DNA of 7,068 nt from Actinomycetospora sp. (GTDB lineage: Bacteria > Actinomycetota > Actinomycetes > Mycobacteriales > Pseudonocardiaceae), in NCBI GenBank assembly GCA_025925615.1, contig JAICLN010000225.1:1-7068 (forward strand), read 5' to 3'. Of the stretch, positions 4,375 through 7,068 are shown piece after piece. The translations under genes were made by a program, and so were the position numbers. Within the stretch, counting starts at the first letter, position 1, and each line of letters starts with the position of its first letter. The notes beneath the pieces are model-generated. The model was not told the DNA's origin. It saw only the letters and a program-made list of their open reading frames with translations, and searched no databases.

Positions 4375-6816
4375 GTGGCACGGGAAGCGGGCGCGCCGGT
4401 CGGCGCCGTGGGCGGGGTCGGGGGCGGGGTCGGGGTCGGGGTCGGGGCGATCGAGCGGGCGCACCGCGTGCCCGACGAGCCGGGCCACGGCACCGAGCTG
4501 CTGCACCGGGTCCTGGCCGGCACCCCGCAGGGCGAGGACCCGCTCACCCACGCCGAGGTGGTGCCGGCCCGTTCCGGACGACGGGTGCCGTGGCCGGGCT
4601 GGGTGCCGGCCGACCTGCGCGGCCGCCTCGAGACGCGCGGGGTGCCCGGGCCGTGGGAGCACCAGGCGACGGCCGCCGAGCACGCGTGGGCCGGGCGCCA
4701 CGTCGTCGTGTCCACCGGCACCGCGTCGGGGAAGTCGCTGGCCTACCAGCTGCCCGTCGTCGCGGAGCTGTCCGCGGACCCGCACGCCACGGCGCTCTAC
4801 CTCTCCCCCACCAAGGCCCTCGGGGCCGACCAGCTGCGGGCGGCCCGCGCGCTGGACCCCGACGGGCCCGACGGCCTGCGCGCGTCCTCCTACGACGGGG
4901 ACACCCCGATGACCGAGCGGGACGCGGTGCGGCGCTCGGCGCGGTGGGTCTTCACCAACCCCGACATGCTCCACCGCGGGATCCTGCCGCGGCACGGTCG
5001 CTGGACGACGTTCCTGCGGCGGCTCCGGTACGTCGTGGTCGACGAGGCGCACGCCTACCGTGGGGTGTTCGGGTCGCACGTGGCGCTGCTGCTGCGCCGG
5101 TTGCGGCGGATCTGCGCGCGCTACGGCGCCCACCCGGTGTTCGTGCTGGCCTCGGCGACGATGTCCGAGCCGGCGGTCTCGGCCGGTGCGCTCACCGGGC
5201 TCGACGTCGTGGCGGTCACCGAGGACGCGTCCCCGCGGGGTCGGCGGGCGGTCGGGCTGTGGGAGCCACCGCTGCTCGAGGAGATCACCGGGGAGAACGG
5301 GGCCCCGGTACGCCGCTCGGCCGGGGCGGAGACGTCGCGGATCCTGGCCGACCTGGTGGTGGAGGGCGCCCGGACGCTGGCGTTCGTGCGCTCACGGCGC
5401 GGGGCCGAGCTGACGGCGCTCGGGGCGCGGCGGGTGCTGCGCGAGATCGACCCGGAGCTCGCCCGGTCGGTAGCGGCGTACCGGGCCGGGTTCCTGCCCG
5501 AGGAGCGCCGTGAGCTCGAGGCGGCGCTGATGAGCGGTGCGCTGCGCGGGGTCGCGACGACGAACGCGCTGGAGCTGGGGATCGACGTGGCCGGGCTCGA
5601 CGCCGTGGTGGTCGCGGGCTTCCCCGGCACGCGGGCGTCGTTCTGGCAGCAGGCGGGCCGGGCCGGGCGCTCGGGGGACGACGCGCTGGTGCTCCTCGTC
5701 GCCCGGGACGACCCGCTGGACACCTACCTCGTCCACCACCCGGAGGCCGTGCTCGGGGCCCCGCTGGAGCGCACCGTGCTCGACCCGACCAACCCCTACG
5801 TGCTCGCACCCCACCTCGCATGCGCGGCGGCGGAGCTCCCGCTGACCGCGGCCGACGTCGAGGACGTGTTCGGCGGCGAGGTCGCCCGGCGGGCGCTGCA
5901 CGACCTCGCGGCCGAGGGGCTCGTGCGCCGGCGCCGCGGCGGCTGGTTCTGGGCGCTGCCGACCGAGCGCCCGCACGGCGGGGTGGACATCCGCGGGTCG
6001 GGCGGCGAGCAGGTCGTGGTCGTGGAGTCCGGGACCGGGCGGATGCTCGGCACGGTCGACCCGGGCGCCGCGCCGTCGACCGTCCACGAGGGCGCGGTGC
6101 ACCTGCACCAGGGCGAGAGCTACGTCGTGGACTCGCTGGACCTCGACGAGGGCCTCGCCCACGTCCACGCCGAGGAGCCGGAGTGGACGACGCAGTCCCG
6201 GTCGGTCACCGACATCGCGGTGGTCGAGACCGAGCACTGCGACTCGTACGGCGCGACGACCATCGACGGCCCGGAGCTGCAGGTGTGCCTGGGCACGGTC
6301 GAGGTGACCGAGCAGGTCGTCGGCTACCTCCGCCGCTCCCCCTCGGGGCAGGTGATCGAGCAGGTCCCGCTGGACCTCCCGGAGCGGACCCTCGCGACCC
6401 GCGCGGTCTGGTACACGCTGGCGGAGCCGCTCCTCGACGGCGTGGGGATCGTGCCCACCCGGGTCCCCGGCTCGCTGCACGCCGCCGAGCACGCCGCGAT
6501 CGGGCTCATGCCGCTCGTCGCGACCTGCGACCGCTGGGACATCGGCGGCGTCTCGACCGCGCTGCACCCGGACACCGGCCGGCCGACGGTCTTCGTCCAC
6601 GACGGGCACCCGGGCGGCGCCGGGTTCGCCGATCGCGGCCACGAGGCGATGCGCATGTGGCTCGAGGCGACGCGGGACGCGATCGCGGGGTGCGAGTGCC
6701 CGTCGGGGTGCCCCTCGTGCGTGCAGTCGCCGAAGTGCGGGAACGGGAACGACCCGTTGGACAAGGCAGGGGCGGTCGCGGTGCTCACGGCGGTCCTCGC
6801 GCGCCTGCCGAGGTGA
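4375..6816 (+). CDS. DEAH-box superfamily 2 helicase with C-terminal DUF1998/MZB domain (MrfA/SftH/YprA family)
   Basis: ATP-dependent 3'-5' DNA translocase/helicase of the clade including Bacillus MrfA (YprA; mitomycin repair) and mycobacterial SftH. It has 813 aa from GTG 4375. Helicase motifs in order: Gln motif WEHQ (94-97); Walker A TGTASGKS (114-121, K120); Ia SPTKALGADQL (144-154); Ib TNPDMLH (194-200); DEAH (223-226); SAT (260-262); IV AFVRSRRGAE (336-345); V TNALELGIDVAGLD (396-409); VI QQAGRAGRSG (425-434). Residues about 450-690 are the winged-helix/beta-rich part. The C-terminus has LHAAEHAAIG (701-710), CDRWDIGG (718-725) and a cysteine cluster CECPSGCPSC with a further CGN (C773, C775, C779, C782, C788), the expected metal site. 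All motifs are intact. A longer frame from GTG 4339 exists but lacks a ribosome-binding site. Residues 13-25 are a Gly-Val repeat encoded by a G-quadruplex tract. It is divergent from hppA, with no partner nuclease (MrfB type) in view. The biological role is inferred from family members. Confidence 0.93.
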   Translation: MAREAGAPVGAVGGVGGGVGVGVGAIERAHRVPDEPGHGTELLHRVLAGTPQGEDPLTHAEVVPARSGRRVPWPGWVPADLRGRLETRGVPGPWEHQATAAEHAWAGRHVVVSTGTASGKSLAYQLPVVAELSADPHATALYLSPTKALGADQLRAARALDPDGPDGLRASSYDGDTPMTERDAVRRSARWVFTNPDMLHRGILPRHGRWTTFLRRLRYVVVDEAHAYRGVFGSHVALLLRRLRRICARYGAHPVFVLASATMSEPAVSAGALTGLDVVAVTEDASPRGRRAVGLWEPPLLEEITGENGAPVRRSAGAETSRILADLVVEGARTLAFVRSRRGAELTALGARRVLREIDPELARSVAAYRAGFLPEERRELEAALMSGALRGVATTNALELGIDVAGLDAVVVAGFPGTRASFWQQAGRAGRSGDDALVLLVARDDPLDTYLVHHPEAVLGAPLERTVLDPTNPYVLAPHLACAAAELPLTAADVEDVFGGEVARRALHDLAAEGLVRRRRGGWFWALPTERPHGGVDIRGSGGEQVVVVESGTGRMLGTVDPGAAPSTVHEGAVHLHQGESYVVDSLDLDEGLAHVHAEEPEWTTQSRSVTDIAVVETEHCDSYGATTIDGPELQVCLGTVEVTEQVVGYLRRSPSGQVIEQVPLDLPERTLATRAVWYTLAEPLLDGVGIVPTRVPGSLHAAEHAAIGLMPLVATCDRWDIGGVSTALHPDTGRPTVFVHDGHPGGAGFADRGHEAMRMWLEATRDAIAGCECPSGCPSCVQSPKCGNGNDPLDKAGAVAVLTAVLARLPR
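4410..4447 (+). repeat. G-quadruplex motif / GGGGTC hexamer repeat at the 5' end of the helicase gene
   Basis: Seven G-runs in 38 bp: 4410-4412, 4414-4417, 4420-4424, 4426-4429, 4432-4435, 4438-4441 and 4444-4447, separated by single C or TC. This far exceeds the usual rule of four runs of three Gs with short loops. It lies on the coding strand, so the mRNA would carry it 12 codons after GTG 4375. The core is a tandem GGGGTC hexamer that encodes (Gly-Val)n in frame. Confidence 0.8.
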
Positions 6817-6819
6817 CCA

Positions 6820-6861
6820 CGGGTGCGCCAAGGCCATGATCAGGGGCACGTGGCGCACCCG
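6820..6861 (+). terminator. 11-bp perfect hairpin after the helicase stop
   Basis: CGGGTGCGCCA (6820-6830) pairs without mismatch to TGGCGCACCCG (6851-6861) across a 20-nt loop. It starts three bases after the TGA (6814-6816). No T-tract follows. A Rho-independent terminator of the helicase transcript is the simplest reading. The right arm and most of the loop belong to the first 62-bp repeat, so a repeat insertion appears to have supplied half of the hairpin. Confidence 0.65.
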
Positions 6862-6895
6862 CCGTCGCGGCCGAACCTGCGTGCTGTGCCCCTCG
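6834..6895. repeat. 62-bp direct repeat, copy A
   Basis: This copy matches copy B (6937-6998) at 60 of 62 positions, differing at 6843 (G versus C) and 6862 (C versus G). It contains the palindromes TGATCA and CACGTG and an 8-bp inverted repeat, AGGGGCAC (6842-6849) with GTGCCCCT (6886-6893). It has no coding potential that I can support. It is likely a member of a dispersed intergenic repeat family or a small structured RNA; I cannot test copy number here. Confidence 0.85.
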
Positions 6896-6936
6896 CGGCG
6901 GGGGCGGCGGCCGAGCCGGCTGCCCGGCCCTGCCTC

Positions 6937-6998
6937 CCATGATCACGGGCACGTGGCGCACCCGGCGTCGCGGCCGAACCTGCGTGCTGTGCCCCTCG
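6937..6998. repeat. 62-bp direct repeat, copy B
   Basis: Second copy, 103 bp downstream of copy A start-to-start and separated from it by 41 bp of GC-rich sequence. The base change at 6946 breaks one pair of the 8-bp inverted repeat present in copy A, so the stem is not being kept by compensating changes. It runs directly into the 16-bp palindrome at 6996-7011. The left arm of the copy A terminator hairpin is absent here. Confidence 0.85.
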
Positions 6999-7011
6999 AC
7001 AGGCCTGTCGA
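6996..7011. repeat. 16-bp perfect palindrome
   Basis: TCGACAGGCCTGTCGA is self-complementary over its whole length. It overlaps the end of repeat copy B by three bases and is flanked by CCCC (6992-6995) and GGGG (7015-7018), which could lengthen a stem with a 3-nt bulge. Candidate operator, recombination end or hairpin; no protein is recognised. Confidence 0.6.
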
Positions 7012-7068
7012 TCCGGGGTGGCTGGGTGGAGCGTCGCGGTTGGGTTCCGCCGCGGGCCGGGGGTCGGG
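7012..7068. other. Tail of the window without a recognised feature
   Basis: GC-rich sequence after the palindrome. No start codon with a ribosome-binding site and no recognisable protein end can be supported on either strand in this short stretch. The whole region from 6817 to the window edge appears non-coding. Confidence 0.5.

Noticed and set aside
4123..5133. Upstream extension of the hppA frame on the minus strand (about 337 extra codons)
   Set aside because: The extension is antisense to the helicase, rich in Arg/Pro/Asp and without similarity to PPases. The ATG at 4122 with GGGAGG begins the family N-terminus.
4287..5513. 408-codon plus-strand frame overlapping the helicase
   Set aside because: It is Gly/Arg/Ala-rich shadow translation in another frame; the helicase frame has all motifs.
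5392..6858. 488-codon minus-strand frame opposite the helicase
   Set aside because: Antisense shadow rich in Arg, Val and His, with no domain; it runs through conserved helicase sequence.
6834..6998. CRISPR array
   Set aside because: There are only two copies, the repeat is too long at 62 bp, and no cas genes are in view.

Overview
The window looks like a chromosomal housekeeping segment of a high-GC actinobacterium. The base composition is strongly G/C-biased, with G/C at third codon positions and GTG starts. The TopA N-terminus is of mycobacterial/pseudonocardial type, the proton pyrophosphatase is actinobacterial, and the helicase belongs to the MrfA/SftH clade. The order Pseudonocardiales is my best guess; the genus cannot be fixed from what I see.

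Layout, left to right. (1) 1-421, minus strand: the first 140 codons of topA (DNA topoisomerase I), cut by the window edge, with a GTG start and a long low-complexity N-terminal tail. (2) 422-611: topA leader, with an imperfect hairpin and a short G-rich tandem motif. (3) 612-1601 (or 1610), minus: a conserved hypothetical gene with an acidic, probably disordered middle. (4) 1602-1815: its promoter region, with a LexA/SOS-box-like palindrome touching a -10 element, then a strong hairpin terminator for the gene upstream. (5) 1816-4122, minus: hppA, a complete K+-independent H+-translocating membrane pyrophosphatase (768 aa). (6) 4123-4374: divergent promoter region. The hppA leader can form a hairpin that hides its own Shine-Dalgarno. 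On the other strand is a close match to the actinobacterial RecA-independent (PafBC-type) DNA-damage promoter, placed to serve the helicase. (7) 4375-6816, plus: an 813-aa DEAH helicase with a C-terminal DUF1998/MZB cysteine cluster (MrfA/SftH family), with a strong G-quadruplex motif at its very 5' end. (8) 6817-7068: no gene seen. It holds a terminator-like hairpin, two near-identical 62-bp direct repeats and a 16-bp perfect palindrome.

How the parts fit. From memory, topA, a small conserved hypothetical gene and this helicase are also near neighbours in mycobacteria (Rv3646c, Rv3647c, Rv3649), with cspA between the last two. In Streptomyces an hppA gene lies between topA and the helicase. 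The window therefore joins a conserved actinobacterial neighbourhood to H+-PPase energy metabolism. The less expected layer is regulatory: one DNA-damage-type motif sits before the hypothetical-topA pair (LexA type) and a different one before the repair helicase (PafBC type). No phage, transposase, CRISPR array or defence system was seen. The novelty is in regulation, repeats and RNA structure rather than in a new gene cassette.
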